Shown one piece after another: positions 9,313 to 18,705 of a stretch of DNA of 64,000 nucleotides. Source of the DNA: CADEED01 sp963711635 (GTDB lineage: Bacteria; Pseudomonadota; Gammaproteobacteria; Steroidobacterales; Steroidobacteraceae); assembly GCA_963711635.1 (NCBI GenBank), contig CAVQEZ010000005.1:310001-374000 (forward strand), written 5' to 3'. Within the stretch, counting starts at the first letter, position 1; each line of letters begins with the position of its first letter. The notes under the pieces were generated by a model, which saw only the letters and a program-made list of their open reading frames with translations, was not told where the DNA came from and did no database searches. Position numbers and translations under genes: made by a program.

Positions 9313-10200
9313 ATGCCCGCCAAGCAGCAGCACAGCCGCATCGATGTCGCCGTTTTTCCCGTCGCGGGCCGGGGCACGCGGTTCCTGCCGGCCACCAAGG
9401 CCAGCCCCAAGGAAATGCTGCCCATCGTCGACAAGCCGCTGATCCAGTACGCGGTGGAAGAGGCGCTGGCCGCCGGTGCGCGCCGCCTGGTGTTCATCAC
9501 GGGCTCCTCCAAGCGCGCCATCGAAGATCACTTCGACACCGACGGTGAGCTCGAGAGTCTGCTGCTCAAGCAGGGCAAGAGCGACCTGCTGAACACGCTG
9601 CGCAGCGTGCTGCCTTCATATGCCTCCTGCATCTACATCCGTCAGCCGGCCCCGCTCGGATTGGGACACGCCGTGCTGTGCGCCAAGCCGGCGGTCGGCG
9701 ATGCGCCGTTCTTCGTGCATCTCGCCGACGATCTCATCGATGCCAAGGAACCCTGTCTCAAGCAGATGGCCGATCGTTTCGACAACGGCAGCATCGTGGC
9801 CGTACAGACCGTGCCGCAGTCGCAGACCGACAAGTACGGCATCGTGAAGACCAGCACCCGGAACGGCGACCTGCATCGCGTCGAACAGATCGTCGAGAAG
9901 CCGAAGCCCGATAAAGCGCCGTCGAACCTGGCGGTCGTGGGGCGTTACCTGCTGACGCCGCGTGTGTTCACGCACCTGGAACGCATTGGCGAGGGCGCCG
10001 GCGGGGAAATCCAGCTCACCGATGGCATTGCGCGCCTGATGAACGACGAGGCCGTGTATGCCTACAAGTTCGAAGGCAAGCGCTTCGACTGCGGCAGCAA
10101 GATCGGCTACCTGCAGGCCAACGTGGAGTACGCGCTGGCGCACGAGGAACTCAAGGGCACGTTCAAGACCTATCTGAAGAAACTTGCCGCGGAACTTTAG
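9313..10200 (+). CDS. galU: UTP-glucose-1-phosphate uridylyltransferase
   Basis: Makes UDP-glucose from UTP and glucose 1-phosphate for envelope polysaccharides. The frame is intact at 295 residues. Nucleotidyltransferase signature GRGTRFLPATKASPKEMLPIVDKP at the N terminus, with VEEALAAG and FVHLADDLI, GIVKTS..., VVGRYLLTPRVF and FDCGSKIGYLQANVEYAL at family positions. ATG 9313 is chosen over an upstream in-frame ATG at 9277 because the GalU core starts just after it and GGAG lies 7-8 bases upstream. Confidence 0.95.
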   Translation: MPAKQQHSRIDVAVFPVAGRGTRFLPATKASPKEMLPIVDKPLIQYAVEEALAAGARRLVFITGSSKRAIEDHFDTDGELESLLLKQGKSDLLNTLRSVLPSYASCIYIRQPAPLGLGHAVLCAKPAVGDAPFFVHLADDLIDAKEPCLKQMADRFDNGSIVAVQTVPQSQTDKYGIVKTSTRNGDLHRVEQIVEKPKPDKAPSNLAVVGRYLLTPRVFTHLERIGEGAGGEIQLTDGIARLMNDEAVYAYKFEGKRFDCGSKIGYLQANVEYALAHEELKGTFKTYLKKLAAEL

Positions 10201-10220
10201 GGCCTGTGAGCAGGCCTTAA
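10201..10220 (+). terminator. Short hairpin after galU
   Basis: GGCCTG-TGAG-CAGGCC is a perfect 6-bp stem with a 4-base loop directly after the galU TAG, followed by TTAA. It could be a weak terminator or mRNA 3' stabiliser; there is no T-tract. Confidence 0.45.
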
Positions 10221-10227
10221 GGCGATC

Positions 10228-10960
10228 ATGTTCGATCCCAAGACTCTTCTCGATCAGGTCCTCGGCAGCCAGGCCGGTGGTGGGTTGCGCAACGCAGGTC
10301 AGTCCGCGAAAGGCTACCTCGACCAGTACAGCGGCAGCGGCGGCTTCGCGCGCGGTGCGGCCGCGGGTGGGTTGTTAGGCCTGCTGCTCGGCGGCAAGGG
10401 CGTGCGCAAGATGGCAGGCGGCGCACTGGGTTATGGCGGCGCCGCGGTGCTGGGCGCGATGGCGCTCAAGGCCTATCAGGATTATCAATCGAAAGCGGGA
10501 CAGGGCCGGGGCGCCACGCCGCCGACGCTCACGCCCGAGCAGTTCGCGGCGTTGAGTCCGGAGGCGCTGCCGCATTCGCGGCCGGCCGCCGACGGCGGTC
10601 CGTTCCAGCTGGTGTTGATTCGCGCCATGGTGGCCGCGGCCAAGGCCGACGGGCACGTCGACGCGGTCGAGCAGCAGCGCCTGTTCGCGGAAGTCGAGCG
10701 AATCGGTCTCGATCCCGAGGCCAAGGCCTACGTGTTCGATCTGCTTTCAGCAGCCGGCCGACCTCGCTGCTATTACCAAATTCCTGGCCAGTGCGGTGGC
10801 CACGCCGGAACAGGGTGCGGAGGTCTATCTCGCGTCGCGGCTCGCCATCGATCCCGATGTGCCGGCGGAACGCGCTTATCTGGATGCGCTGGCGGCACGG
10901 CTCAGGCTGCCTTCAGGCCTGCGCGAGCAGCTCGACGCCCAGGCCGGGCCCGCGGCCTAG
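10228..10960 (+). CDS. DUF533 / TerB-like inner-membrane protein (YebE type)
   Basis: Begins MFDPKTLLDQVLGSQ, then a Gly/Ala-rich membrane segment (GAAAGGLLGLLLG...GGALGYGGAAVLGAMALKAY), a Pro-rich linker, and a TerB-like helical domain (FQLVLIRAMVAAAKADGHVD, the acidic DGHVD motif). This is the DUF533 arrangement; function is unknown. A +1 indel near 10750 moves the C-terminal half (AAITKFLASAVATPEQ...LREQLDAQAGPAA) to another frame, ending TAG 10958-10960. It converges with the minus-strand lipoprotein gene, leaving 10 bases between stops. Confidence 0.82.
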
Positions 10961-10970
10961 CAACCGTTTC

Positions 10971-11882
10971 TCAGCCCGCGCAGCTCTCGACGCCGTTCGA
11001 GGTGCTCTTCACCCGGTACGAGCGCACGTTGCTCAGCGCGCGCGTCAGCGAGCCGTCGGTGGAATTCATGGTGTGGGTCCAGTCCATGAGCTGCACGGTG
11101 TCGCAGGCACCGGACGCGCCGCGGACCAGCTGGCCCATGCGAATGGTCTGTACCAGGATGCTGCCGCTCGCCGAGGTCGAACTGCTCTCGACGGCGTAGT
11201 CGGAATTGTTGAACAGCGTGAACTGCCACAGGTACTCGGCGAGCTTCTCCAGCTCCACCGCGGTGAGCGGACGCTGATTCATGCTGCCGGCCGCGCCCGC
11301 ATCGGTGCGCAGGTCGGTGCTCGAGCGATCCACGTAGTCACAACGGAACACGCGATGGCGCAGCATCGCGCTGACGTCGGCGCGCGGCACGCGCACGATT
11401 TCGAACATGCGCTCATCGCTGCGCACTTCGACCAGATCCGAATACTGTCCCTGCCAGGTGGCCTGGCGCTCCGACCAGTCGATGGCCTGCGCCAGGTCGT
11501 TGCTGCAGACCTCGTAGATCGGGCTGATGGCCTGGGGGCCGGCGGCGAGGTCGGTGTTCTTGAGGTGGCGCGTGGCAAGCGTGCCCATGACGTTGGCCGG
11601 GCGGCCTTCGACGTCGAAGCCGGACGGCGTGCGCGCATCGCCCTTGTAGAGGCGCGCGGCCAGATCCAGGTCGGCGGTGTTGGCCGGAGGCGGTGTGTTG
11701 ACCACCACGGGCGCGGGCGTGACGGTCGCAGGCTGCGAGCTTCCGGAGGGCGCCGGGGCCGATCCCGAGCCGCCGCCGCCGCAGGCGGTGCTGAGCACCA
11801 CCACTGCGATCAGCAGCAATGCGTTCAGCAGGTGCGTGGGACGTACCCGCCGGTCGATTGAGCCTGCCTTCATCGTTTCCAT
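10971..11882 (-). CDS. Predicted lipoprotein, function unknown
   Basis: 303 residues, intact. The N terminus carries a signal peptide with hydrophobic LLNALLLIAVVVLSTAC and a lipobox (L-S-T-A-C, Cys at about residue 34) followed by a Gly/Ser/Pro linker, typical of an outer-membrane-anchored lipoprotein. The mature part has no domain I recognise; a stretch with paired Cys (ICNxx...CDY...CDTV...ESCAG) suggests disulfides. The start could be MET or the Met three codons later. It is transcribed away from the flagellar cluster. I assign no function. Confidence 0.7.
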   Translation of the reverse strand: METMKAGSIDRRVRPTHLLNALLLIAVVVLSTACGGGGSGSAPAPSGSSQPATVTPAPVVVNTPPPANTADLDLAARLYKGDARTPSGFDVEGRPANVMGTLATRHLKNTDLAAGPQAISPIYEVCSNDLAQAIDWSERQATWQGQYSDLVEVRSDERMFEIVRVPRADVSAMLRHRVFRCDYVDRSSTDLRTDAGAAGSMNQRPLTAVELEKLAEYLWQFTLFNNSDYAVESSSTSASGSILVQTIRMGQLVRGASGACDTVQLMDWTHTMNSTDGSLTRALSNVRSYRVKSTSNGVESCAG

Positions 11883-12230
11883 CGTCGCCGCACCCTGACT
11901 TTGTTTTTTGGGGCCGGCGGCAGCACACGAGCACTTGCGAGAGAGGAGTACCGTCGGTCGGTTGCACGAGCCCGCATGCTGCTGCCAGCGATTCGTCGGC
12001 GCGTGGGATTACCCCGCGCCCTGTTCAGGTTTACGGCGGCAAGGAGGACAAATTGAGCCGCCGAATGTGACGCGCTTCGCGAGAGCGCGGCAATTATTTG
12101 AACCCCGTCTCTTATGTTTCGTAGTTAGGTGTGACGCCGCTGCCGGTTCGCGACCTGCGTCACGCGCGGCAAGGTTATTAGGTAAAGCCGATAAGACAGC
12201 TGCTCCACGTGGAACAAACGTTTCTATGAA
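11883..12230. other. Intergenic region before element C
   Basis: About 350 bases upstream of the lipoprotein gene and downstream of flgN with no credible gene. It is locally richer in A+T than its surroundings (for example around 12100-12220). The lipoprotein promoter should lie at its left end, but I see no clear -35/-10 pair. A palindromic ParB-box-like site lies at 12201-12216 (listed separately). Confidence 0.6.
12201..12216. promoter_or_regulatory. parS-like 16-bp palindrome
   Basis: TGCTCCACGTGGAACA matches the bacterial ParB-binding consensus TGTTnCACGTGnAACA at 13 of the 14 specified positions (third base C for T). Seen directly; function is inferred from similarity only. parS sites usually cluster near the replication origin, and nothing else here marks an origin. 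Confidence 0.4.
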
Positions 12231-12307
12231 ATGAGGGGTCTGACCCCATTTCCTAGGTCACTCCCAATCTGTGTAGTTAGCGCCGGAAATGGGGTCTGAC
12301 CCCATTC
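12231..12307. repeat. Inverted-repeat element C
   Basis: Two inverted boxes: GAGGGGTCTGACCCCATTTC followed by CTAGG (from 12232), and GGAAATGGGGTCTGACCCCATTC (split by the arm junction, ending about 12305). Each holds the palindrome GGGGTCTGACCCC plus ATTTCC, with about 30 bases between. It shares the ATTTCCTAG core with elements A, B, E and F. It lies downstream of flgN, just beyond the flgN terminator. Confidence 0.8.
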
Positions 12308-12316
12308 TTCGTTCGG

Positions 12317-12344
12317 GCAAAAAAAACGCGCCCAAAGGCGCGTT
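12317..12344 (-). terminator. Rho-independent terminator of flgMN
   Basis: Read on the minus strand: stem AACGCGCC, loop TTTG, stem GGCGCGTT, then a run of eight T. A perfect 8-bp GC-rich stem with a T-tract, 38 bases after the flgN stop. Confidence 0.9.
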
Positions 12345-12381
12345 CAAGAATTGCTCGGTGAGGAGCAGTTCAGAGAGGAAA

Positions 12382-12867
12382 TCAGGCCTCGGCGGAGATG
12401 ACCTGGCCGGCGCCGGCGCCGTAGAAGGCCGCCTGGCGGGGACCGTAGGAAGGCTGCGCCGGCGTGCCGGTGATCGCGCCCAGCAATCCTTCCACGCGCT
12501 TGATCTGCGCGCCGACCAGGATGCCATTGCGATCGTTGAAATCGCGGCAGCGGCGCGCGCGCGTCGCGCACTCGTCGTAGGCCGCAGCCAGCGAACGCCT
12601 CGGATCGCACCAGGCGATGAGTTTCGCGAGGCCGGTGAGATCGGTGTCGTAGCCGAGCATGCTGCAGACGCCGCGGCGCTCGTCCTCGAGCTTCAGCATG
12701 CGCGTCACGCTCGACTGGCGGGCTTCGGACAGCGCTTCGAGCGCATCGATGTCACGCGACTTGAGCGCGGCATGCTCGCGGTCGAGCAGGGATTCGAATT
12801 CGGTGAGCGCGGCGTTTTCCTCGGCCAGCAGGCGCGCGAGGTGATCGCGAGTGAGGACGGCATCCAC
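12382..12867 (-). CDS. flgN: Flagellar chaperone FlgN
   Basis: Export chaperone for the hook-junction proteins FlgK and FlgL. 161 residues, all-helical, beginning (GTG) MDAVLTRDHLARLLAEENAAL with FESLLDREHAALKSRDIDALEAL, a FlgN-like heptad pattern, and LLGYD-type LGYDTDLTGLAKLI. The GTG at 12867 is chosen because it directly follows the flgM stop (5 bases) and opens the conserved helix; no in-frame ATG is near. It pairs with flgM in one transcript ended by the terminator at 12317-12344. Confidence 0.88.
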   Translation of the reverse strand: MDAVLTRDHLARLLAEENAALTEFESLLDREHAALKSRDIDALEALSEARQSSVTRMLKLEDERRGVCSMLGYDTDLTGLAKLIAWCDPRRSLAAAYDECATRARRCRDFNDRNGILVGAQIKRVEGLLGAITGTPAQPSYGPRQAAFYGAGAGQVISAEA

Positions 12868-12871
12868 GGGG

Positions 12872-13195
12872 TTATTTGTGCGCCGGGATGGTGGCGAGCA
12901 GGTCGACTTCGAAACGCAGCATCTTGTCGGCGACGCGCTGCGCGTCGACATGGTAGCGGCCTTCGTCCAGGGCGCGGCGCACCGCGTCGACACGGCTCTC
13001 GTTGACCACCGGCAAGCCGGCGATCTGCGCTTCGAGCGCCGCGAGTGTGCGGGCGGTATCGGAGACGTCGATGTTCGAAGTCGTACCGGTGGTCTCGGCC
13101 TTGCGGCCGTCGGTCGTGTCGCGCGCGCGCGAGACGGGGGCACCGCCTCCCACCTGCACCGGCCGTCCATCGATTCCACTGATCTTGTTCGCCAT
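12872..13195 (-). CDS. flgM: Anti-sigma28 factor FlgM
   Basis: Binds FliA (sigma28) until exported through the finished hook. 107 residues starting MANKISGIDGRPV, with a disordered N-terminal half and the C-terminal sigma-binding helices (AALEAQIAGLPVVNESRVDAVRRAL, HVDAQRVADKMLRFEVDLL). ATG 13195 is preferred over a longer frame because AGGAG lies about 11 bases upstream and because the FlgM core starts here. A sigma28 promoter lies 33 bases further upstream, giving the usual autoregulatory loop. Confidence 0.92.
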   Translation of the reverse strand: MANKISGIDGRPVQVGGGAPVSRARDTTDGRKAETTGTTSNIDVSDTARTLAALEAQIAGLPVVNESRVDAVRRALDEGRYHVDAQRVADKMLRFEVDLLATIPAHK

Positions 13196-13227
13196 CGCTG
13201 CCAATTCTCCTGAATCGTCTACGAGCA

Positions 13228-13254
13228 TTAACGGCTGATTTCGGGGAAGCTTTA
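13228..13254 (-). promoter_or_regulatory. Sigma28 promoter of flgM
   Basis: Minus-strand reading: TAAAGCTT, 11 bases, GCCGTTAA, against the FliA consensus TAAAGTTT-N11-GCCGATAA (14 of 16). It sits 33 bases before the flgM ATG. Confidence 0.85.
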
Positions 13255-13310
13255 GCGCGGTGACGTTTATTTGGCGCGGATTCTGTTCAAGAGATGTAAA
13301 TCACACTTGC

Positions 13311-14025
13311 TCAGGGAGTTACACGCACCACACCATCGCTTTCGGCCACTCCCTCCACCACCTTGAGCGAATCGAGGTTCTGGACGCGCAGCCGCTGGCT
13401 GGCGGCGGCATCAGCCAGCGCGCGGCCCGGGGCACGCACCTGGATGCCGCCCGTGGAGGCGGTGAGGGTCACGGTCTGGCCCCTCTTAATAAGGAGTGCC
13501 GCCGACAGGGCTTCCGCGGTCACCGGGGTGCCTTCCGGAAGCGGGCGGCGCGTCAACCGGCCGGCCAGGTCCTCGACCCGGCCCACGTAGGGCGAGGTCA
13601 ATGAAGCAACCACGCGTTTCTGCGCCACCACGTCCGCGGCGCCCAGGGATTCACCGCGCGCCACGGCGCGGCGCAGGATCAACACGTCGAGCTCGCGGCG
13701 AATTGCGACCGGCACGTTCAGCGACCAGGGGGCGCCCGTGCTGCAGACTCACGCGCACCAGGGCGCGCGCCTGGTTGCCGCGCGGCGGCTGTGCGAAGGT
13801 TTCGAGCGCGGCGCCACAGGCCGCCAGACGCAGGCGCGCATCCAGAGCCACCGCCTCGAGCGTGACCCCACTGAGTTGCGGATCGATCTGGCGGCGCAGC
13901 GCGCGCTCGGCCGCCGAGCGCACGGCTTCGAGCGATTGCAGTCCGGCCGGCTCCTGCGCCGTGGCGCCGTGCGCGCCCAGCAGCAGGACGATCAATGCAC
14001 TGGCCGACAAAGATTTGACTGTCAT
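13311..14025 (-). CDS. flgA: Flagellar P-ring assembly chaperone FlgA
   Basis: Periplasmic chaperone for P-ring protein FlgI. N-terminal signal peptide (MTVKSLSASALIVLLLG, cut after ATA), then a divergent N-terminal domain and the C-terminal SAF domain: SLNVPVAIRRELDVLILRRAV..., RVVASLTSPYVGRVEDLAGR, VTAEALSAALLIKRGQTVTL and the terminal VRVTP. A +1 indel near 13735 joins GRP to WSLNVPV. Its sigma54 promoter ends only about 13 bases before the ATG, implying a nearly leaderless mRNA. It diverges from flgB. Confidence 0.9.
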
Positions 14026-14037
14026 GGCTGGTAGTTA

Positions 14038-14052
14038 GCAATCGACGTGCCA
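14038..14052 (-). promoter_or_regulatory. Sigma54 promoter of flgA
   Basis: Minus-strand reading: TGGCAC, GTCGA, TTGC, a perfect -24/-12 element (consensus TGGCAC-N5-TTGC). The predicted start of transcription falls at or one base before the flgA ATG (14025). Confidence 0.85.
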
Positions 14053-14222
14053 CGCAGGCCCGCATCTCAAGAATTCCACGCCGCCGCCGTTACATGGTTT
14101 ACGCACTGCCGCGGAAGTACGCGGCCGCCGGCGGCAATCGTCCGCCTCCACGGTGCGCGCCACGTCACAAGACCCGAGACCTGTCCCCCGCCTGCAGCCG
14201 TGCGGCGCGGGAATACCGCGTC

Positions 14223-14238
14223 TGGCACGTCACTTGCT
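14223..14238 (+). promoter_or_regulatory. Sigma54 promoter of the flgB operon
   Basis: TGGCAC-GTCAC-TTGCT is a perfect -24/-12 element. Transcription should start near 14249, about 31 bases before the flgB ATG. Together with the flgA box it forms a divergent pair in a 254-base gap, where a FleQ-type enhancer could serve both. Confidence 0.9.
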
Positions 14239-14279
14239 TTGCTCCCCGTACGTCGGACCGCCGACGCGAGGAGTGACCC

Positions 14280-14693
14280 ATGCCCGTGAATCTCGATCAG
14301 TACATTGGTGTGCACGCAGCCGCGCTCGACGTGCGCGCGCGCCGCACCGAGCTCATCGCGAACAATCTCGCCAATGCCGACACGCCGGGCTACCAGGCCC
14401 GCGATCTCGACTTCCGCGCCGCCATGGCGCGCGCCTCGGGCGAGAAGACCACGAGCGGCGTGCATCTCTCCACCACCCAGACAGGCCATATCGGCGGCGC
14501 GGCTTCGGCCGATGCCGCGACCAACCCGGACCTCAAGTACCGCACGCCGCTGGCGCCGGCGCTCGACGGCAACACGGTCGACACGCAGCTCGAACAGGCG
14601 GCCTTCGCCGAGAACGCGGTGCGTTACCAGGCGACGCTGACCTTCCTGAACAACAAGTTCAGGGGCCTGCTGACCGCGATCATGGGCAGTTGA
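14280..14693 (+). CDS. flgB: Flagellar proximal rod protein FlgB
   Basis: Rod subunit next to the MS ring. 137 residues, intact, with the rod-family N-terminal motif RRTELIANNLANADTPGYQ and the C-terminal helix ENAVRYQATLTFLNNKFRGLLTAI. First gene of the flgBCDEFGHIJKL operon, behind a sigma54 promoter; flgC follows after 13 bases. Confidence 0.96.
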   Translation: MPVNLDQYIGVHAAALDVRARRTELIANNLANADTPGYQARDLDFRAAMARASGEKTTSGVHLSTTQTGHIGGAASADAATNPDLKYRTPLAPALDGNTVDTQLEQAAFAENAVRYQATLTFLNNKFRGLLTAIMGS

Positions 14694-14706
14694 GGAGTAG
14701 CCAGCG

Positions 14707-15141
14707 ATGTCTTCATTCAAAGCATTCGATATCGCGGGCTCGGGCATGTCAGCCCAGTCCGTGCGTCTCAACACCACGGCCAGCAACCTCGCCAATGCCG
14801 AAAGCGTCAGCAGCACGCCGGACGGCGTCTACAAGGCGCGCCACCCGATCTTCGAGGCGGTGCGCGCGCAACTGGCCGCGGGCCTGAACGGCCAGGATGC
14901 CAAGGCCGGCGCCGCGGTGCGCGTGCGCGGCATCTACGAATCGCAGGCGCCCGCCGCGCAGCGTTACGAACCGGGCAATCCGCTGGCGGACCCCAATGGC
15001 TACGTGTATGCGCCGGCGGTCAACGTGGTCGAGGAAATGGTCAACATGATCTCGGCCTCGCGCTCGTACCAGAACAACGTCGAGGTCATGAACACCTCGA
15101 AGGACCTGCTGATGGCCACGTTACGGCTCGGCCAAGGCTGA
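14707..15141 (+). CDS. flgC: Flagellar proximal rod protein FlgC
   Basis: 144 residues, intact. N-terminal rod motif RLNTTASNLANAESVS, the FlgC-typical linker YEPGNPLADPNGYVYAPAVN and the C-terminal VEEMVNMISASRSYQNNVEVMN. Assembles after FlgB. Confidence 0.96.
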   Translation: MSSFKAFDIAGSGMSAQSVRLNTTASNLANAESVSSTPDGVYKARHPIFEAVRAQLAAGLNGQDAKAGAAVRVRGIYESQAPAAQRYEPGNPLADPNGYVYAPAVNVVEEMVNMISASRSYQNNVEVMNTSKDLLMATLRLGQG

Positions 15142-15153
15142 GGGAGAAGCTAG

Positions 15154-15866
15154 ATGCTCGACATGGACATCATCAACGCCGCCATGGTGCGGCAGCGCTC
15201 GGACCAGGACGCGGCTTCGGCGGCGGCGGCCAATGCGGCCATCGCGAAGAAGACCGAGCTCAACCAGGAAGACTTCCTGACGCTGATGATCACGCAGCTC
15301 AAGAACCAGGATCCGATGAAGCCGCTGGATCCCTCGCAGTACGTGGGCCAGCTGGCCCAGTTCAGCCAGGTGTCCGGCCTCGCGGACATGAACAAGCAGA
15401 TTGACCGCGCTGAGCGATTCGCTGCGCGGCAACCAGGTGCTGGACGGCGCCAGCCTCATCGGCCGTACCGTCATCGCGCCGGGCGACGAGATCTATCTAC
15501 CGGCGGCCGTGGAAGGCGAGTCGCGCGGCCCGCAGGGCCTCATCGACGTGCCCGCGGGCGCTTCGTCGGTGCAGCTCGCGATCAAGGATTCCAGTGGCGC
15601 GCTGGTGAAGACCGTCGGCGCTGGACACCCGCAAGGGTCCCCAGGCATTCACCTGGGACGGCACCACCGACACCGGCGCCGCGGCGGCTGCCGGCGCCTA
15701 CGAGATCGAAGCCGTCGCCAAGGTGGGCAACGAAAACGTCTCGCTCAAGACCAGCGTGGCCGCGCGCGTATCCAGCGTGGCGCTCGATCCCAGGAACGGT
15801 GGACTCGTGTTGTCCACCGACACGCTCGGTGACCTCGCCATGAGCGACGTCGAACGAGTGCTCTGA
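15154..15866 (+). CDS. flgD: Hook cap protein FlgD
   Basis: Scaffold for hook polymerisation. N-terminal FlgD motif LNQEDFLTLMITQLKNQDPMKP, SQYVGQLAQFSQVSGL; C-terminal FlgD/Tudor-Ig part GDEIYLPA and GPQAFTWDGTTDTG. +1 indels near 15408 and 15622 split it over three frames; the last ends DVERVL, TGA 15864-15866. Rejoined length is about 236 residues, normal. Confidence 0.92.
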
Positions 15867-15892
15867 AGCAAATAATTCTCACGGAGTAAATC

Positions 15893-17121
15893 ATGCCGTT
15901 TCGCATAGCACTTTCGGGACTCAATGCCGCGCAGTCGGACCTGAACGTCACCGCGAACAACATCGCCAACACCTCCACCAACGGCTTCAAGGGCTCGCGC
16001 ACCGAGTTCGCGGACCTGTTCGCCGTCTCGCTGCAGGGCGTGTCGAGCAATGCCAGCGGCAACGGCGTGCGCGTCGCGGCCGTGACCCAGCAGTTCGCGC
16101 AGGGCAACATCGAATTCACCGACTCGAACCTGGACCTGGCCATGAGCGGGCAGGGCATGTTCATCCTGTCGGACAACGGCGCGCTGGCCTATACGCGCGC
16201 CGGCGCGCTGCAGATGAATCGCGAGGGCTACGTGGTCAACTCGGCCGGCCACCGCCTGCAGGTCTATCCACCCATCGCGGGCGGCGGGTTCAACACCGGC
16301 GGCCTGGGCGACCTGCGCCTGGTGACCACCGACTCCGCGCCGGCGCGCCACCAGCAACGTGGAGTACGTGCTCAATCTGCCGGCCAATGCCGCGGTGCCG
16401 CCGATCGCCGTCCTTCGATCCGAACGATCCGAACACCTTCAACCAGGCCACTTCGCTGACGCTGTTCGATTCGCTGGGCGCCACGCACACCGGCACGATG
16501 TACTTCGACAAGACCGCGGTCGCCAACCAGTGGACCGCGCGCCTGTTCATCGACGGCCAGCCCGTGGGCGTCGACGGCACGCCGACAACCTGCAGTACTC
16601 GCCCACCGGCCTGCTCACGACGCCGGTCGGCGGCCTGCTGGCCTTCCCGGCGTTCACGCCCACCACGGGCTCGGCGCCGATGACCGTCACCGTGGACCTG
16701 GCGCAGTCGACGCAGTTCGGCGGCAACTTCGCCGTGAACTCGGTGATCCAGGACGGCTACACCACCGGCCGCCTCATCGGCATCGACATCGACGAGACCG
16801 GCATCGTGCAACGCGCGCTTCACCAACGGCAACTCGCAGCCGCTGGGCCAGATCGCGATGGCCAACTTCGCGAATCCGCAGGGCCTGCAGCAGCTGGGCA
16901 ACACGCAGTGGGCCGAGACCTTCGCCTCGGGCCAGGCGCTGCGCGGCCAGGCCGGCAACTCGGGCTTCGGCCTGGTGCAGTCGGGCGCGCTCGAAGCCGC
17001 CAACGTCGACGTCACCGAGCAGCTCGTGAACATGATCACCGCGCAGCGCAACTTCCAGGCCAACGCGCAGATGATCTCGACCGCCGATTCCATCACCCAG
17101 ACCATCATCAACATGCGTTGA
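15893..17121 (+). CDS. flgE: Flagellar hook protein FlgE
   Basis: Builds the hook. Begins MPFRIALSGLNAAQSDLNV with NNIANTSTNGFKGSRTEF, has the middle D1/D2 parts (TSLTLFDSLGATHTGTMYF, VTVDLAQSTQFGG) and the C-terminal flagellar-rod helix VTEQLVNMITAQRNFQANAQ. Breaks near 16340 (+1), 16405 (+1), 16580 (-1) and 16810 (+1). About 409 residues when joined, typical of FlgE. A GGAGT Shine-Dalgarno precedes ATG 15893. Confidence 0.94.
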
Positions 17122-17150
17122 TGAGCAGTCGAAGGCAAAGGTAGCTAGAC

Positions 17151-17890
17151 ATGGATCGAATGCTCTACGTGGCGATGACCGGCGCGAAGGAAACCCTGCG
17201 CGCGCAGACCGTCAACAACCACAACCTCGCCAACGTGAGCACCACGGGCTTTCGTGCCGACCTCGCGGCCTTCCAGAGCCGCGCGGTCGACGGCACGGGG
17301 TTCGCCTCGCGCGTCTACGCCACCAATGCCAGCGTGGGCTGGGACAACAACTCGGGCGCGCTGCTCACCACCGGCCGCGATCTCGACGTCGCGATCAACG
17401 GGCCGGGCTGGATCGCGGTGCAGGCCGCCGACGGCCGCGAGGCCTACACGCGCGCCGGCAATCTGCAGGTCGATCCCACCGGGCAACTGATGACCGCGAC
17501 CGGTCAGCCGGTGATGGGCGACGGCGGCCCGATCAATGTGCCGCCGTACACGTCCATCTTCTTCGCGCGCGACGGATCGATCAGCATCGTCGCGCAGGGC
17601 CAGACGCCCGACACCACCTCGACCGTCGGCCGCATCAAGCTGGTGAATCCGCCGGAGGCGGAGCATCGAGCGTGGCGACGACGGCCTGTTCCGCATGAAG
17701 GACCGCAGCGACGCGCCGCCGGATGCCGCCGTGCAGATCAACTCCGGCGTGCTCGAGTCGAGCAACGTCAATACCGCCGCGGCCATGGTCAACATGATCG
17801 AGCTCGCGCGCCAATTCGAAATGCAGGTCAAGGCGATCCGCACGGCCGAAGAGAACGGCGCAGTCCGCCAGCCAGCTCCTGCGCGTGTAA
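17151..17890 (+). CDS. flgF: Flagellar distal rod protein FlgF
   Basis: Starts MDRMLYVAMTGAKETL, with the rod motif NNHNLANVSTTGFRADL, middle GRDLDVAINGPGWIAVQ and C-terminal VNTAAAMVNMIELARQFEMQVK. +1 indels near 17662 and 17862; the final frame reads SASQLLRV then TAA 17888-17890. About 246 residues joined, normal for FlgF. Confidence 0.93.
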
Positions 17891-17917
17891 GCGCAGCAAC
17901 AGTTTCAGGAGACCAAC

Positions 17918-18705
17918 ATGAATCCAGCATTGTGGGCAGCCAAGACCGGACTCGACGCGCAGCAGACGCGCCTCGCGGTCACGTCCAACAACCTCGCCAA
18001 CGTCAGCACCAGCGGCTTCAAGAAGGGCCGCGCCGTGTTCGAAGACCTGCTGTACCAGAACGTGCGACAGGTCGGTGGCTCCACCTCGCAGGACACCGCA
18101 GGCGCCTTCGGGCGTGCACCTCGGCACCGGCGTGCGCGTGGTCGCCACGGAAAAGCTCTACACGCAGGGCGGCCTGACGCAGACCGACAATGCGCTCGAC
18201 GTGGCCATCGAAGGCCGCGGCTTTTTCCAGATCCAGTTGCCCGACGGCACCAATGCCTACACGCGCGACGGCAGCTTCCAGCTGTCGGCGCAGGGCCAGA
18301 TGGTGACCTCCAGCGGCTACACGCTGAACCCGGGCATCAGCATTCCCGAAGGCACGCAGAGCGTGACCATCGGCGCGCGACGGCGTCGTCAGTGTGCGCG
18401 TGGCCGGCCAGGCGGCACCCGTGCAGGTCGGTCAGCTGCAGCTCACGGACTTCGTGAATCCGGCCGGCCTGCAGCCGCTGGGCGAGAACCTGTTGGCCGA
18501 GACCGTCGCCAGCGGTCCGGCTCAGACCGGCACGCCTGGCCAGAACGGACTCGGCGTCACCACGCAGGGCTCGGTCGAGGCTTCGAACGTCAACGTGGTC
18601 GAGGAGCTGGTCAACATGATCGAGACGCAGCGCGCCTACGAAATGAACTCGAAGGCGATCTCGACCGCGGACCAGATGCTCGAGTACGTGAACAACCAGT
18701 TATGA
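17918..18705 (+). CDS. flgG: Flagellar distal rod protein FlgG
   Basis: Starts MNPALWAAKTGLDAQQ, NNLANVSTSGFKKGRAVFEDL, central GVHLGTGVRVVATEKLYTQG, and C-terminal VNVVEELVNMIETQRAYEMN. +1 indels near 18108 and 18380. About 262 residues joined, the expected length. The stop overlaps flgH (ATGA at 18702). Confidence 0.95.

Noticed and set aside
12187..12194. GCCGATAA on the plus strand, a perfect sigma28 -10 box
   Set aside because: No -35 box at the right distance and no plus-strand gene downstream; flgN and flgM are on the minus strand.
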